DNA of 64,000 nt from Castellaniella sp. UBA6218 (GTDB lineage Bacteria > Pseudomonadota > Gammaproteobacteria > Burkholderiales > Burkholderiaceae_B). The notes below the pieces were generated by a model that worked only from the letters and a program-made list of their open reading frames with translations, did no database searches and was not told the origin of the DNA. Positions 19,782 to 28,004 of this stretch are shown here, one piece after another (positions within the stretch are counted from its first letter, which is position 1; each line of letters begins with the position of its first letter). The position numbers were made by a program, and so were the translations under genes. The DNA lies in the NCBI GenBank assembly GCA_002421865.1, contig DISE01000017.1, positions 9,494-73,493 on the forward strand. The letters are read 5' to 3'.

Positions 19782-20747
19782 TTGAACTTCTCAGAACTGT
19801 TCGCTCCCATCGTGTCCGACATGCGGGCGGTCGACGCCGTCATCCGCGCCCGCCTGGATTCCGAAGTCGTCCTGATCCGCACCATCGGCGATTACATCGT
19901 CGGCGCCGGCGGCAAGCGCATGCGTCCGGCCATGGTGCTGCTGGTGGCGGGGGCGCTGGGTTACCGGGGCGACAACCATCACCGCCTCGCGGCCGTGGTG
20001 GAATTCATCCACACCGCCACGCTGCTGCATGACGACGTGGTGGACGAGTCCGACATGCGCCGCGGCCGCGAGACGGCCAATGCCGTGTTCGGCAACGCCG
20101 CCAGCGTGCTGGTGGGCGACTATCTGTATTCGCGCTCGTTCGAGATGATGGTCGAGACCGACTCCATGGCCGCCATGGCGGTGCTGTCGGCGGCCACCAC
20201 CATCATTGCCGAGGGCGAGGTCCTGCAGTTGCTGAACGTGCACGACCCGGACGTCTCGCTGGACCGTTACCTGCAGGTGGTGCGCTACAAGACCGCGAAG
20301 CTGTTCGAGGCCGCCGCGCAGGTGGGGGCGATCATCTCCGGTGCGGCGCCGGAACAGGAAGCCGCCGCGGCCGCCTACGGCCGGCACATCGGCACGGCCT
20401 TTCAGCTGATCGACGACGTGCTGGACTACAGCGGCGACGTCCAGGCCCTGGGCAAGAACGTGGGCGACGACCTGCGCGAGGGCAAGCCCACCCTGCCGCT
20501 GATCCGCGTGCTGGAAACCGGTACGCCCGAGCAGCGCGAGCTGATCCGTGGCGCCATCGAGACCGGCGACGCCGACTTCGAGGCCGTGGCGCGCGCCATC
20601 CACGCCACCGACGCGCTGGACTATACCCGCCAGGCCGCCCGCGCCGAGGCCGATCTGGCCCGCGAGGCCCTGGCCGTCTTCCCAGATTCCGTTTATCGGG
20701 AAACTCTGCTAAAATTCTGTGCTTTCGCGGTCGAGCGCGACCGTTGA
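19782..20747 (+). CDS. ispB: Polyprenyl (octaprenyl) diphosphate synthase
   Basis: A trans-prenyltransferase that extends farnesyl diphosphate with isopentenyl units to make the ubiquinone side chain. The first aspartate-rich motif is in TATLLHDDVVDESDMRRG and the second is FQLIDDVLDYSGD. GGKRMRPAMVLLVAGALGY is the N-terminal substrate site. I propose the TTG at 19782 (reading NFSELFAPIVSDMR), which gives 321 residues, the normal length; the frame is open upstream but without homology. Chain length (C40) is inferred from the family rather than from a measured motif. The gene is followed by a tRNA gene. Confidence 0.92.
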   Translation: MNFSELFAPIVSDMRAVDAVIRARLDSEVVLIRTIGDYIVGAGGKRMRPAMVLLVAGALGYRGDNHHRLAAVVEFIHTATLLHDDVVDESDMRRGRETANAVFGNAASVLVGDYLYSRSFEMMVETDSMAAMAVLSAATTIIAEGEVLQLLNVHDPDVSLDRYLQVVRYKTAKLFEAAAQVGAIISGAAPEQEAAAAAYGRHIGTAFQLIDDVLDYSGDVQALGKNVGDDLREGKPTLPLIRVLETGTPEQRELIRGAIETGDADFEAVARAIHATDALDYTRQAARAEADLAREALAVFPDSVYRETLLKFCAFAVERDR

Positions 20748-20815
20748 AATCTTCCCGCTGGCGGGTGTTTGCCTGGTTTTCACCAGGCACCGGCATCCGC
20801 CTCAAGCAGCACCGT

Positions 20816-20892
20816 CGGGGTGTAGCTCAGCCTGGTAGAGTACTACGTTCGGGACGTAGGAGTCGCATGTTCGAATCATGTCACCCCGACCA
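20816..20892 (+). tRNA. tRNA-Pro (anticodon CGG)
   Basis: A complete 77-nt cloverleaf with encoded CCA. The acceptor stem CGGGGTG pairs fully with CACCCCG (20882-20888), discriminator A. The D-arm has GTAGCTCAGCCTGGTAGAG. The anticodon stem CTACG/CGTAG encloses loop TTCGGGA, giving anticodon CGG at 20850-20852, which reads proline codon CCG. The T-loop TTCGAAT is present. It lies 68 bp after ispB and is followed directly by a strong terminator. Confidence 0.97.
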
Positions 20893-20901
20893 TCCATTTC
20901 G

Positions 20902-20936
20902 AAAAAACGCACGGTTTCAAGCCGTGCGTTTTTTTT
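20902..20936 (+). terminator. Rho-independent terminator after tRNA-Pro
   Basis: An 8-bp perfect stem (ACGCACGG / CCGTGCGT) with a 7-nt loop, preceded by six A and followed by eight T. This classic intrinsic terminator lies 10 bp downstream of the tRNA CCA end. Its A- and T-tracts also let it work for the convergent dehydrogenase transcript. Confidence 0.9.
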
Positions 20937-20988
20937 GCGTCGGTGGACGGGCCCGTCGGGAGGTCCGGCAAGCGGTCGTCCGGGTGCG

Positions 20989-22134
20989 TCACTTTGACGT
21001 CAGCCTCAGCAGCCCCGCGCCGTCGCCGTCCTCGATCACCCAGACCGCGCCATCGGGCGCCACCGCCACGTCGCGGATCCGCCGGCCCAAGGCCCAGCGG
21101 TCCGCCTGGCGGGCGGTCCCGTCCGCGTTGAAGGCGATGCGCACCAGCCCTTCGGCGCGCAGGCCGCCGATCAGGGCCGAGCCTTGCCAGGCCGGGAATT
21201 GCGGTCCATGGTAGAACGCCAGTCCCGCTGGCGCGATCACCGGTGTCCAGTACACGCTGGGGGCGTCGAATTCCGGGCGGGTGGCGTGCCGGGGGATGGG
21301 CCAGCCGCTGTACTGGTCGCCGTTCGAGACTTCCGGCCAGCCGTAGTTGCCGCCGGGCCGGATGCGGTTCAGTTCGTCGCCGCCGCGCGGCCCCATTTCG
21401 TGTTCCCAGAGCGCGCCGTCCGGGGCGAAGGCCAGGCCGTAGGGATTGCGGTGACCCATGCTCCAGGTCAGGGCGCGGATGCCAGCCCGACCGGCCATCG
21501 GGTTGTCCGGCGGCGCGGATCCGTCCGGATTCAGGCGCAGGATCTTGCCCCGGGCGGCGTCGGGATCCTGGGCCGTGTCGGGTTCCATCCGGTCGCCGAC
21601 AGTCAGGAAAAGATGCCTGCCGTCGGGCGAAAAGGCGATGATGCCGCCGGGTTGCCCGCCGCGGCTGGCGGGTTGCTGGCGCCAGAGGGTCTTCTGGTCA
21701 CGCAGACGCGCGCGACCGCCGGATTCCTCCAGCCGGGCGCGGGCCAGGACCAGCGCGCCGCCGCCATCCCCGGGCGCCACGCGGGTGAAATACAGCAGGC
21801 CGTTCCGGGCGAAATCCGGCGAGGGTGCCACATCCAGCAGGCCGTTCTGGCCCCGGTCGTAAGTCGCCGGCACGCCGTCGATGGCGGTCCTGGCGCCGGC
21901 CTGAGTGACCAGGAACAGGCGGCCGGCTTTTTCGGTGAGGACCAGGCGGCCGTCGGGCAGGAAGGCGATCGCCCAGGGGCGGTCGAAGGTCGCGACCCGC
22001 CGGACGGCGAACGGCACGGTGCCGTCCACCGGAAGGGCGCCGGCGTTTTCCGGGGCGGCGCAGCGTGCGCCGACCGGCGTCAACGCCAGCAGCGCGGCCA
22101 GCGCGAACGCGGGGGAAAGGGCGGAGCGGTTCAT
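20989..22134 (-). CDS. Secreted PQQ-dependent aldose sugar dehydrogenase family protein
   Basis: A 381-residue protein with a Sec signal peptide (about residues 1-26, ending GARCA-APE). It is followed by a six-bladed beta-propeller of the soluble glucose/sorbosone dehydrogenase family (YliI/Asd-like). Visible family elements are [73 protein letters not shown] (PQQ/calcium-site region) and PPGNYGWP-type [12 protein letters not shown]. It would oxidise aldose sugars in the periplasm with PQQ. No PQQ synthesis genes are in the window, so cofactor supply is unverified. It is divergent from the following aldehyde dehydrogenase gene with a 154-bp gap. Confidence 0.9.
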   Translation of the reverse strand: MNRSALSPAFALAALLALTPVGARCAAPENAGALPVDGTVPFAVRRVATFDRPWAIAFLPDGRLVLTEKAGRLFLVTQAGARTAIDGVPATYDRGQNGLLDVAPSPDFARNGLLYFTRVAPGDGGGALVLARARLEESGGRARLRDQKTLWRQQPASRGGQPGGIIAFSPDGRHLFLTVGDRMEPDTAQDPDAARGKILRLNPDGSAPPDNPMAGRAGIRALTWSMGHRNPYGLAFAPDGALWEHEMGPRGGDELNRIRPGGNYGWPEVSNGDQYSGWPIPRHATRPEFDAPSVYWTPVIAPAGLAFYHGPQFPAWQGSALIGGLRAEGLVRIAFNADGTARQADRWALGRRIRDVAVAPDGAVWVIEDGDGAGLLRLTSK

Positions 22135-22288
22135 CGTGCGCGGGCCTTCCGGAAGGTTTCCGATCGGGTTTCCATTCTGGATTTATAGTCGGCGCGCACG
22201 GCGCCATCAAGGGGTGTGGTCCGGGTCTATACTCATTGGATCAGACGATATTTCGTCCCATTTTCCTTCAATCTTCCGGTTCCGAACG

Positions 22289-23749
22289 ATGACGACTTCC
22301 ACGATGACGCCCCTCGCCTATCCCGATACACGGCTCCTGATCGACAACCAGTGGGTCGACGCGGCCGACGGCCGGACGCTCGATGTGCTCAATCCGGCCG
22401 ATGGCCAGGTGATCGGCCGGGTGGCCCATGCCGGCATCCCCGACCTGGACCGCGCGCTGGCCGCCGCCCAGCGGGGCTTCAAGACGTGGCGCGATACCCC
22501 GGCGCACGAGCGCGCCGCCCTCATGCGCCGCGCCGCGGCCCTGCTGCGCGAACGCGCGGAGGACATCGCCCGCCTGCTGACCCGCGAACAGGGCAAGCCG
22601 CTGGCCGAGGCGCGGGCCGAGACCCTGGCTGGCGCCACGATCATCGAATGGTTCGCCGACGAGGGATTGCGCGTGTACGGCCGCATCGTACCGTCGCGCA
22701 ATCCCTCGGCCCTGCAACTGGTCATCAAGGAGCCCGTGGGTCCGGTAGCGGCCTTCACGCCCTGGAATTTTCCCGTCAACCAGGTGGTGCGCAAGCTGGG
22801 CGCCGCGCTGGCGACCGGCTGTTCCTTTCTGTGCAAGGCCCCCGAGGAAACCCCGGCCTCGCCCGCCGCGCTGCTGCAGGTCTTCGTGGACGCCGGCCTG
22901 CCGCCCGGCGTGGTGGGACTGGTGTATGGCAATCCGGCGGAAATCTCCGGCCACCTGATCCCGCACCCCGTCATCCGCAAGGTCACGTTCACCGGATCCA
23001 CGCCGGTCGGCAAACAATTGGCTGCGCTGGCGGGTGCCCACATGAAGCGGGTGTCCATGGAACTGGGTGGCCATGCGCCGGTGATCGTCGCCGAAGACGC
23101 CGACGTCGAGCTGGCGGCCAGGATCTCCGCCGCCGGCAAGTTCCGCAATGCCGGGCAGGTCTGCATCTCGCCCACGCGCTTCCTGGTGCACAGCAGCCTG
23201 GTCGGCGAATTCACCCGGGCCTTCGTGCGCCATGCCGAATCCCTGAAGCTGGGGGATGGTCTGGACGAGGGCACCACCCTCGGGCCGCTGGCCAATGCGC
23301 GCCGCGTCGCGGCCATGACCAAGGTGGTCGAGGACGCCCGCCAGCGTGGCGCTGAAATCCTCACGGGGGGCGCGCGCGTCGGAGAGACGGGCAATTTCTT
23401 CGCGCCCACCATCATTTCGGGGCTCACCACCGAGGCAGACCTGTTCAACAACGAGCCCTTTGGACCGGTGGCGGGCATCCGCGCCTTCGAACGCCTGGAC
23501 GAGGCCATCGCCGAGGCCAACCGCCTGTCGTACGGTTTGTCCGCCTACGCCTTCACCCGCTCGCTGCGCAACGCGCAACAACTGATGAACCGGGTCGAAG
23601 CGGGCATGCTGTGGATCAACCAGCCGGCCACGCCCTCGGCCGAACTGCCGTTCGGCGGCGTCAAGGATTCCGGCTACGGCACGGAGGGCGGCCCCGAGGC
23701 GCTGGAGGCCTACCTGAACACCAAGGCGGTGTCGGCTGTGGGGATCTGA
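22289..23749 (+). CDS. NAD(P)-dependent aldehyde dehydrogenase (succinate-semialdehyde dehydrogenase-like)
   Basis: A 486-residue cytoplasmic aldehyde dehydrogenase. The catalytic Glu lies in [11 protein letters not shown] and the nucleophile Cys in [15 protein letters not shown]. The cofactor-binding segment is [19 protein letters not shown], and [11 protein letters not shown] closes the Rossmann fold. The overall wording fits the succinate-semialdehyde/glycolaldehyde branch (GabD-like), but substrate specificity cannot be read with confidence. I chose ATG 22289; homology starts about 15 residues later. The open frame to 21905 crosses the divergent dehydrogenase gene and is rejected. It is monocistronic, converging on nrdH. 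Confidence 0.88.
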   Translation: MTTSTMTPLAYPDTRLLIDNQWVDAADGRTLDVLNPADGQVIGRVAHAGIPDLDRALAAAQRGFKTWRDTPAHERAALMRRAAALLRERAEDIARLLTREQGKPLAEARAETLAGATIIEWFADEGLRVYGRIVPSRNPSALQLVIKEPVGPVAAFTPWNFPVNQVVRKLGAALATGCSFLCKAPEETPASPAALLQVFVDAGLPPGVVGLVYGNPAEISGHLIPHPVIRKVTFTGSTPVGKQLAALAGAHMKRVSMELGGHAPVIVAEDADVELAARISAAGKFRNAGQVCISPTRFLVHSSLVGEFTRAFVRHAESLKLGDGLDEGTTLGPLANARRVAAMTKVVEDARQRGAEILTGGARVGETGNFFAPTIISGLTTEADLFNNEPFGPVAGIRAFERLDEAIAEANRLSYGLSAYAFTRSLRNAQQLMNRVEAGMLWINQPATPSAELPFGGVKDSGYGTEGGPEALEAYLNTKAVSAVGI

Positions 23750-23755
23750 TCGGCC

Positions 23756-23786
23756 GGGCGCGCGGTCTTTTGACTGACGCGCGCCC
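23756..23786. terminator. Hairpin between convergent aldehyde dehydrogenase and nrdH genes
   Basis: A 9-bp perfect GC stem (GGGCGCGCG / CGCGCGCCC) with a 13-nt loop, filling the 43-bp gap between two convergent stops. No T-run follows on either side, so it is a likely but not classic bidirectional terminator. Confidence 0.45.
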
Positions 23787-23792
23787 GTCTGT

Positions 23793-24023
23793 TCAGGCGT
23801 AGGACACCAGTCCCTTGATCTTTTCCTGGTTGTAGCCCGACCAGGTTTCGCGCTCGGTTTCCACTACGGGAGCGCTGCGGTGGCCCAGTTCGATCAGGCG
23901 TTCGAGCTGGTCCTGGCGCTGCGTCAGGTCGACGGTTTCGTATTCGATGCCCAGGATGTCCATGTCACGCTTGGTGAGGTCGCATTGCGGGCAGTTGGGC
24001 TTCGAATAGACGGTGATGGACAT
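23793..24023 (-). CDS. nrdH: Glutaredoxin-like NrdH redoxin
   Basis: A 76-residue thioredoxin-fold electron donor that reduces ribonucleotide reductase. The redox motif is CPQC at residues 11-14 (SKPNCPQCDLTKRDMD). The C-terminal WSGYNQEKIKGL is the NrdH signature (W-SG-[FY]-x-P/Q-D/E). It is the last gene of the nrdA-nrdB-nrdH operon, 70 bp after nrdB. NrdH usually accompanies class Ib NrdEF; pairing it with an ATP-cone-bearing NrdA, as here, fits the CxxC tail of that NrdA (CESCTM) as its target. Confidence 0.93.
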   Translation of the reverse strand: MSITVYSKPNCPQCDLTKRDMDILGIEYETVDLTQRQDQLERLIELGHRSAPVVETERETWSGYNQEKIKGLVSYA

Positions 24024-24093
24024 ATCGTCTCCTTGAGTGTGTCGGTCCGGGTTTGATCAGGGTGCGGTGCGAGAGGCGAAGTGACGGCGGCGG

Positions 24094-25212
24094 TCAGAAA
24101 TCCACGTCGAACACTTCGTTCTCGTCGTCGCGCTTCATGACGCCGACCTTGTACTGGGCGGTGTCCTCTTCCTGGTTGGATGCCTGCACCTTGCTCATGT
24201 TGAGCCAGCTTTCCATGTATTTCAGGGGATTCTCGGTGATGATCGGGAAGGACACCTGGTCTTCGATATTGAAGAAGCGGGCCACGTCGGTGGCGCTGAA
24301 ATGGACCCAGTCCTTCATCATCTGGCAGGTCACGCCGGTGAGTTCGCGGCCTTCGGAGAAGGCGTAGTCGGTCCATTCGACTTCGCTGGCGGTGACTTCG
24401 TCGAGGATCTGGACGATCTTGCCCCGGCACTGCTCGAAGGCGGTGCGGCCGCGTTCGGTCTTGAACATCGCGCGCAGGACTTCCTTGCCGTACTGGACGT
24501 GGACCTCGAATTCGTCCTGGGCGATCTTCTGGACCGCCTTGCCGATGGGCTGGAACAGGCCCGTGCCGTCGCAGATGCCGAAAGTCACGGCGAACGAGGC
24601 CAGGAACTGGATGCGTTCCATGCACAGGACCGCGACGATGAACAGGTAGATGGCGTTGTAGGTTTCCTGGTCGTTTGCGCGCTGGCCCCGGGCGTAGTCG
24701 TAGCTGACCACGAACGCCTGGTTGAAGACTTCGCTGACGACGCGCAGGCGGCTCATGGCCTCCTTGACCGACAGGATCTCGTTGAGGATGTCGTCCGGGT
24801 TGTCGAAGCTGTTGCGGACGATCTCGGAATAGGTGGCGGCGTGGACGATCTCGTTCTTGGTGATTTCCACCCAGCCGGACCAGGCCTCGCTGCTGGTGCA
24901 GACCGGCGCCAGCACGGCGGCGATGGAACGCGACGCGACGCTGTCGGCCTCCCATTGCCACGCCAGGGTCTTGACCATCATGTCGTAGGTGTGGCGGTCG
25001 CAGGTCTTGAACTGCACGTTGCAGGTGGAGTAGTCGAATTCGTTTTCGTCCCAGTCCTGATTCTTCAGCGTCTTGTAGAGCTTCCAGATTTCGGGATAGA
25101 ACTTGTTGATCGTGTCGAACAGTCCGAGATCCTGGCCCAGAATGATTTCAGGGAAGGCGTAGTCGGATTTCTCGGTGTTGAAGATCTTGGTGGGCAGGGC
25201 TTCTGGGGTCAT
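24094..25212 (-). CDS. nrdB: Ribonucleotide reductase class I, small (R2) subunit
   Basis: R2 houses the di-iron site and stable tyrosyl radical that starts ribonucleotide reduction. The 372-residue product shows the first metal ligands Asp90 (WQWEADSVASRS) and Glu121/His124 with radical Tyr128 (NEIVHAATYSEIVRN). The second half-site is CMERIQFLASFA and AQDEFEVHVQYG. The radical tyrosine is present, so it is not a Tyr-less subtype. The C-terminus (EVFDVDF) is acidic and ends in Phe, as needed to dock R1. It lies 78 bp downstream of nrdA. The wording is closer to phage-like NrdB proteins than to the E. coli enzyme. Confidence 0.95.
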   Translation of the reverse strand: MTPEALPTKIFNTEKSDYAFPEIILGQDLGLFDTINKFYPEIWKLYKTLKNQDWDENEFDYSTCNVQFKTCDRHTYDMMVKTLAWQWEADSVASRSIAAVLAPVCTSSEAWSGWVEITKNEIVHAATYSEIVRNSFDNPDDILNEILSVKEAMSRLRVVSEVFNQAFVVSYDYARGQRANDQETYNAIYLFIVAVLCMERIQFLASFAVTFGICDGTGLFQPIGKAVQKIAQDEFEVHVQYGKEVLRAMFKTERGRTAFEQCRGKIVQILDEVTASEVEWTDYAFSEGRELTGVTCQMMKDWVHFSATDVARFFNIEDQVSFPIITENPLKYMESWLNMSKVQASNQEEDTAQYKVGVMKRDDENEVFDVDF

Positions 25213-25290
25213 TTTCGGATCGTGCGGGAAAGACGGTCGGAAGCCCCGGCGCGGTCGCCGGGGCCGGAAAGGGGATGAAGCGGTCGGGCC

Positions 25291-27756
25291 TTACATCGTG
25301 CAGCTTTCGCAGACGATTTTTTCCTCCACGCCGTCGTGGATGCTGCCGGCGTTGTCCAGCGTCTTGTCCGATGCCACGTTCGAGTTGTAGTAGTAGCGGG
25401 TCTTCATGCCGTACTTCACCATGGCGAAGTAGTGGGTGAGCAGCTCGCGGCTGGAGACCTTGTCGTCGTCCTTGATGCGGCGCCACAGGTCGGCGGAGAT
25501 CCCCTGGTCGGTGAATTTCTGGAACACCGCGTAGGCCTTGATCATGTCGACTTCGGAAATGTCCCAGGCCGACTGGTAGAAGTAGGCCGGGTTGTCGCTG
25601 TCGGGTGCGGCCCAGCGGATCGTGACCGACCCGTCGGTCTTGTTCAGCGTGATGTCGCGCACGGGATAGAGCGAATTGGGCTTGCCCAGCGCCTTGGAGG
25701 ACGACTCGCCCGGCATGTAAGCCACCAGGCAGGAATGGCCGATGCCGCCGTTCTGCATGATCTCGGTGCGCAGGGCCTCCCAGTCGTAGCGGTTCTGGAA
25801 GTCGCCCAGTTCGTCGACGTTGCGGTTGTAGGTGTCGATCGGCAGCCAGCCGTCGGGCCAGCGGGTCTTGTGCATCCAGGGCGCGACGCCGCGCTCCTTG
25901 CTGATGCGCAGAGAGGCGCGGATGGCATGGTACATGTGGCGCTCGGCGATGCGGTGCAGTTCCTCGCGGCCTTCGGCGGTGTCGTAGCGCAGGCCCTTGC
26001 GGGCCATGTGGGTGGCCACACCCATCAGGCCCACGCCCGCGTTCATGCGCGCCTTGGCGGTCACGGCCACGTGGGGCAGCACGTAGTGCGAGTTGAGGAT
26101 GCAGTAATCGATCATCTTCAACGTGAGGTACATCGCCTCCTGGTAAGTCTCGTCGTCGTCCTCGCCGATGGCGTCGTAGGCGATGGCGCCCAGGGAGCAC
26201 AGGGCGATTTCGGGTTCCTCGTGGATCTCGATCACGCGGACGACCCGGCCACCCTTGCCCGGTTCATCGGAGAGGATGTCGTCGCCCGCCTTCAGTTCGC
26301 CGGCGAAGATGACGCGCGGCAGGGTGGAATCGGCGACCGCGACGGTCAGGGGCGCGTTGAAATTGAAAGTCTGCGTCGCGCCGCCGGCCAGTTCGACCGT
26401 GATGAAACCGACCTCGTGATCGGAATACAGGTCCTGCATTTCCTGGTAGGGGCGGTTGGGCTCGCTGATCTCCAGACACAGGTTGCTGGAATGGATCGGT
26501 TCCTTGAAGGGCGTATGACGGTTCATCTCGTCGATGTTGGCCAGGTAGGCCACGCCGGTCTCCAGCGCCTCGTTGAGCGAGGTCAGGATCAGGTCGCGCG
26601 GTTTGAAGTACTCCTTCTTGAAGGACGGATCGCGTTCGAGACGCTCGTATTCGCGCTTGAAGGCGGCCGAGTCGGGCCCGAAGAACAGCCGGGTCAGCTC
26701 GGGGGCGGTGCGCACGTTGAACGAGAAGGCTTCCTCGTTGCGGGCGGCCTTTTCGGCGAAGAGCTTGTTGGTGACCAGCGCGTAGTGCAGGTCGCGGTTC
26801 TTGCGGTCCTCGGTGCTGCGCGGGTTGCGCAGGTAGGCGATGACTTCGGCCTCGGGGTCGAAGCCGGAGTAGTAGGTGGTGCAGGCCCCGCCGCGCCCGG
26901 CCTGCATGTTGGCGTGGACCGCCTTGCCCAGGGAGGCCAGGTAGGGCAGCTTGCCCTGGTGCTGGATCAGGCCGCCGCGCACCGGGTCGCCCTTGCTGCG
27001 GGTGATCAGGTGGCTGCCGATCCCGGCCGAGGCGGCCGTCATGCGGTAGGCGATATGGTCGCCGATGGCCAGGGACGACTCGTTGTCGTCCACCACGTAC
27101 AGGCAGCACGAGGCGAAACCGCGCAGTTTGGTGCCCAGGTTGACGTAGTTGGGCGTCGGCGCCGAGATCCGCTTGGCGGAGAACTCGGTGTAGAAACGAC
27201 GCACCAGGTCGATCCGGCGCCCAGCGGGTTCGTTTTCCGACAGGGCCATGGCCATGCGCATGTAGACGAACTGCTGAGTCTCGTATTCCTGCCGGGTGAC
27301 ACGGTTCTGCAGGCTGTATTTCTTGCGGATGTAGTGCAGCGAGAAGTGCGGCGTGTCGTAGTCCTGTTCGTGGTTGATGAAGGACTCGATCTCGGCGTAT
27401 TCGGCGTCGGTGTAGTTCATCCGCACCATCACGCCGTCGGACACCATCCGGTCGTGCAGCGCCTTGACGGTGGGAATGGCAGGGCCGTGGATGATCTTGT
27501 GCAGATGGGACGCGTAGAGCCGGCCCGCCATCAGATAGTAGGACCAGGTGTCCTTGTCCAGGCAGTTCTGGATCAGTTTTTCCTGAAGGTCGGCGGTGGA
27601 GACCGTCTCGGGCATGGTGCTGACGGCCTGCAGGACGATGCTGCTCCAGTCGACCTTGTGGCCCAGGTTGGCGGCGGCCCATCGACCCCAGCCGTTGAGC
27701 TTGCTGGGAATATAGGGTTCGATGCGTCCATCACGCTTGACGATGTTCTTGATCAC
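25291..27756 (-). CDS. nrdA: Ribonucleotide reductase class I, large (R1) subunit, with ~70-residue insertion
   Basis: R1 reduces ribonucleoside diphosphates. The 821-residue product starts at GTG 27756 (AAGGA upstream). An N-terminal ATP-cone (KRDGRIEPYIPSKLNGWGRW to YYLMAGRL, about residues 8-80) predicts dATP inhibition. The catalytic cysteines are FASCCLYVV, Cys427 in SSNLCLEIS and Cys520 in PEIALCSLGA. The radical-transfer tyrosines are in KTRYYYNSN, and the tail is CESCTM. Odd: 93 residues separate Cys427 and Cys520, against about 23 between the matching E. coli cysteines (439/462). The extra beta-rich block (about residues 449-514) includes FAGELKAGDDIL and GGRVVRVIEIHE. First gene of the operon, with two NrdR-box-like sites upstream. 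Confidence 0.95.
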   Translation of the reverse strand: MIKNIVKRDGRIEPYIPSKLNGWGRWAAANLGHKVDWSSIVLQAVSTMPETVSTADLQEKLIQNCLDKDTWSYYLMAGRLYASHLHKIIHGPAIPTVKALHDRMVSDGVMVRMNYTDAEYAEIESFINHEQDYDTPHFSLHYIRKKYSLQNRVTRQEYETQQFVYMRMAMALSENEPAGRRIDLVRRFYTEFSAKRISAPTPNYVNLGTKLRGFASCCLYVVDDNESSLAIGDHIAYRMTAASAGIGSHLITRSKGDPVRGGLIQHQGKLPYLASLGKAVHANMQAGRGGACTTYYSGFDPEAEVIAYLRNPRSTEDRKNRDLHYALVTNKLFAEKAARNEEAFSFNVRTAPELTRLFFGPDSAAFKREYERLERDPSFKKEYFKPRDLILTSLNEALETGVAYLANIDEMNRHTPFKEPIHSSNLCLEISEPNRPYQEMQDLYSDHEVGFITVELAGGATQTFNFNAPLTVAVADSTLPRVIFAGELKAGDDILSDEPGKGGRVVRVIEIHEEPEIALCSLGAIAYDAIGEDDDETYQEAMYLTLKMIDYCILNSHYVLPHVAVTAKARMNAGVGLMGVATHMARKGLRYDTAEGREELHRIAERHMYHAIRASLRISKERGVAPWMHKTRWPDGWLPIDTYNRNVDELGDFQNRYDWEALRTEIMQNGGIGHSCLVAYMPGESSSKALGKPNSLYPVRDITLNKTDGSVTIRWAAPDSDNPAYFYQSAWDISEVDMIKAYAVFQKFTDQGISADLWRRIKDDDKVSSRELLTHYFAMVKYGMKTRYYYNSNVASDKTLDNAGSIHDGVEEKIVCESCTM

Positions 27757-27786
27757 GGCCGGCGGTCCTTGGTGGAAAGGCTTTAT

Positions 27787-27833
27787 GTTCTAGATGTAGT
27801 GCGGTTGGAAATCATAAACACAATATATGGTGG
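27787..27833 (-). promoter_or_regulatory. Pair of NrdR-box-like sites upstream of nrdA
   Basis: Two 16-bp elements resemble the NrdR box consensus acaCwAtATaTwGtgt: ACACAATATATGGTGG at 27818-27833 and GTTCTAGATGTAGTGC at 27787-27802. Their starts are exactly 31 bp apart, three helical turns, as expected for cooperative NrdR binding. They lie 31-77 bp upstream of the nrdA GTG. The nrdR gene is not in this window. Nothing else is recognised in the rest of the 248-bp gap to the divergent barrel gene. Confidence 0.75.
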
Positions 27834-28004
27834 TGATCAAGCGGCGTTGCAATTCTTCTCCTGAAACATCTTCGAGGTTTCGAATGTTCCGGGCCTCGTG
27901 ATACCCTGGTCCGTTTCAGGGGGTTCGCGGCGGTTTTCCGGGCCGGGAAATCCCCGTTTTCTTCATCCGGGCCCGAGCGGTCCGGTGACTTTGCGCGTCG
28001 TTTC

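Noticed and set aside
26215..26412. Active intein in NrdA
   Set aside because: The insertion is only about 70 residues, has no N-terminal Cys/Ser splice residue and no C-terminal His-Asn pair, so self-splicing is not supported.
25336..27864. 842-codon plus-strand open frame opposite nrdA
   Set aside because: Antisense to a well-supported NrdA. Low-complexity Val/Gly/His composition and no recognisable fold.
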